Below the pieces are notes generated by a model. That model saw only the letters and a list, made by a program, of their open reading frames with translations. It was not told where the DNA came from and made no database searches. Below, piece after piece: positions 63,001 to 64,000 of a stretch of DNA of 64,000 nt. Each line of letters begins with the position of its first letter. Position 1 is the stretch's first letter. The position numbers were made by a program, and so were the translations under genes. The stretch lies in NCBI GenBank assembly GCA_963082875.1, contig OY720097.1, positions 10,672,501 to 10,736,500 on the forward strand. The letters are read 5' to 3'. This stretch comes from Corella eumyota. Taxonomy: Eukaryota; Chordata; Ascidiacea; Phlebobranchia; Corellidae.

Positions 63001-64000
63001 CAAAACAACTAAACACAACTTATGCTACTAATGTATCTCATGACACATCTACTGCACAACCCATTTCTAGCCATAATCAGTTATTTTCCCTAAATCATAA
63101 ATTTTTTGAATACACCCAAAAAGACATTAAAATGTCATATGGGGAAAGTACACCAATAAATAATGATGTTTGCAATGATAACAATGGCAATAAAAATGCT
63201 GAAGTTATATTTTCCATTGGCTTGAATTTGAAAGATCAAAGTAAACCTTGTGACAGTGAACAAGTTAAAGAATCATCTGGCAAAGTTTTTAAGTTCAAGC
63301 AGATTTCAGAATACAAAATGGTATGTTATAATGTTTAATGTTTTCATTTTGTGGGATTAGTTTAATTTTTATAAAAGTAAATATATGTGGTCAAAGTCAA
63401 AAGCTGTTAACTTACAAAAAATCTTTCTTTAAAAAATTATCATTTATAATTACAATAAATTATAAATTTTAAGAAAGCAACAACTGCAAAAATGAAAAAA
63501 TGCAAGTTTTCAAAATGTGGAAAACTAGTCAGGTAAATGCTTTTTTTTATTATGAAGTAAATTTTTTGCATGGTTATTATCCTTTCACTGCCTATAATAT
63601 TCTCCCACCAAGCTTTGTGTAGCCCTTACCATTTCTGGATATTTTGATGTAGTAGTTTGCTCTATTATTAAAACGATATAACATAAAAGCAATGAAAATT
63701 TGACCCAAAACTAATGCCTAAAATGAGATTCTGCATAAATCAGCTTATTTATTTTTTAGTGTTGTGAAGATGAAAACACATATGCAAAAACACGCAGAAA
63801 AACTACATTACCAGAATGGTAAATGTTGGCCATTATTTAGTTCACATGTTGTACTGAAAAGGGTAAGGCATGTTTTAAATCTGTTAAAAACTAATTTTTT
63901 GTTAAGACTCGAACTTTAATTTTTGATTTTAGTGCAATATTGACAATCATACTTTACCGCCGGTTGAATTTGTCAATAAACCTGTATCGTCGTCTAAAAG
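42064..64000 (+). CDS. giant C2H2 zinc-finger protein of the ZNF292/RLF/ZNF654 family, 3' end outside window
   Basis: 36 exons in continuous phase, at least 4658 codons, still open: 42064-42111, 42265-42428, 42821-42916, 43376-43482, 43700-43815, 44234-44341, 44513-44613, 44814-44958, 45341-45469, 45665-45798, 45983-46140, 46379-46462, 47138-47250, 47322-49618, 49792-49996, 50234-50445, 50614-52364, 52691-52763, 52851-52956, 53040-53111, 53619-53728, 53880-54024, 54282-55675, 55920-56042, 56247-59288, 59536-59745, 59860-59897, 59987-60056, 60181-61511, 61641-62085, 62441-62548, 62627-62747, 62931-63320, 63474-63532, 63760-63862, 63933-64000. Residues 1-470 form the helical N-terminal domain of ZNF292/RLF (FTNFIENPTVEHYFLLSNMF matches LSEFLIEPTVDAYYAVEML; LKQNWPPE matches LKTQWPFD). 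Spaced C2H2 fingers follow near 679, 905, 1545, 1851, 2050-2160, 3635-3740, 4420 and 4585, with an AT-hook-like KKRGRPTK near 3222. Acidic, Ser/Asn-rich linkers separate them. Family members are nuclear chromatin/transcription factors. Human ZNF292 is 2723 residues, so this one is far longer. Confidence 0.85.
42992..43252 (-). mobile_element. tRNA-derived SINE, intron 3 of the ZNF292-like gene
   Basis: Minus-strand copy of the same family: tail TATATCTTTATTCTCGATGTGG at the left (plus-strand reading), middle ATTGCTCAATAATTAAGCTG, and head with eroded B box (GGGTTTAATCC on the minus strand). Confidence 0.75.
43961..44042. repeat. short tandem-like repeats of TTTCAAAATTGGTAAACC
   Basis: Three copies of TTTCAAAATTGGTAAACC, two of them preceded by TGATG, in an intron of the ZNF292-like gene. 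Confidence 0.75.
45091..45287 (+). mobile_element. headless SINE copy, intron 8 of the ZNF292-like gene
   Basis: Begins within the family body at CCCTTGAGTAAGGCG and continues through GAGCCAGCACTTACTTCGCA, AATTATTGGGCAATTATATT and TCGACCTTCTTACATTGAGG to an A-rich tail. The tRNA-like head is missing. Confidence 0.75.
46322..46378 (+). repeat. duplicated splice-acceptor segment
   Basis: The block AATAGACTTTTGTTTAGGTG occurs twice just before exon 12, with a further TTTAGGTGAT in between. Only the last AG (46377-46378) gives an open frame; the first acceptor would lead to a stop within three codons. Confidence 0.7.
46781..46956. mobile_element. short foldback (MITE-like) element, copy 2
   Basis: The left end AAAATCATTTTACCCAATGG matches the left end of the element at 7109. 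The right end (ATTTTGCC and CCAAAAACCATATG when complemented) is the inverted partner. It lies in the intron before exon 13 of the ZNF292-like gene. Confidence 0.5.
53261..53532 (+). mobile_element. tRNA-derived SINE, intron 20 of the ZNF292-like gene
   Basis: Full-length plus-strand copy: head GAGCCGCATGATGTAGTGGT (A box) and GGTTTGATTCCC (B box), body with GCCCTTGGGAAAGTC and AAACTGCC, tail AAAGTCGACCTTAAATCAAG then ATAAAAATATG and an A-run. Confidence 0.8.

Noticed and set aside
1-64000. CRISPR arrays, retroviral or LTR elements, Polintons
   Set aside because: No spaced direct-repeat array, no reverse transcriptase, integrase or capsid-like coding and no long terminal repeats were seen.

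Overview
The window is animal nuclear DNA: strongly AT-rich, gene-dense, with short GT-AG introns, vertebrate-like multidomain proteins, a nuclear tRNA-Lys(CUU) cluster and tRNA-derived SINEs. Compact chordate-type genes (full-length intersectin, a ZNF292/RLF-type zinc-finger giant, an LDLa-rich GPCR, VAMP7, UNC93) with small introns best fit an ascidian tunicate (Ciona-like). That assignment is inferred from gene style; no database search was made.

Layout, left to right. 1-479 (-): 5' end of an UNC93-type membrane protein, running off the left edge. 1286-3890: diverged tandem units each carrying a tRNA-Lys(CUU) on the minus strand; one copy is clearly intact, the others are decayed to varying degree. 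4245-4520: a foldback/MITE-like element. 4994-5710 (+): single-exon mitochondrial ribosomal protein L30 with a long Cys-rich C-terminal extension. 6033-26331 (+): a complete 39-exon long-form intersectin (1712 codons: EH-EH-coiled coil-5xSH3-DH-PH-C2). Its 3.7-kb intron 22 contains an unrelated complete six-exon gene on the opposite strand (15071-16953, 261 codons, about eight membrane segments). Intron 29 holds a 444-bp MITE with TA target duplications, and intron 33 a SINE.

26332-31853: a regulatory and small-gene region. On the minus strand, three coding exons (31417-29374) join in phase to give a short protein that ends in a PNT/SAM domain of TEL(ETV6)/Yan type, with no ETS DNA-binding domain visible downstream. 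This resembles the PNT-only modulator Mae/EDL of flies. Just upstream are a TATA box, a CRE and two tandem POU octamers. 32049-35759 (-): a GPCR with about 14 LDL-receptor class A repeats fused to a rhodopsin-like 7TM domain (5' end not found). 36969-37199 (+): a small mitochondrial inner-membrane protein candidate. 37400-39598 (+): a VAMP7-type longin SNARE. 42064 to the right edge (+): at least 36 exons of one huge zinc-finger protein (4658 codons so far, still open) of the ZNF292/RLF/ZNF654 family.

Repeats sit almost only in introns and spacers: one tRNA-derived SINE family with at least six copies in both orientations, a short foldback family with two copies (7109, 46781), and two other MITE-like elements. 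Exon boundaries were set by hand from splice consensus, protein similarity remembered from the families, and reading-phase continuity. Expect single-base errors in places.
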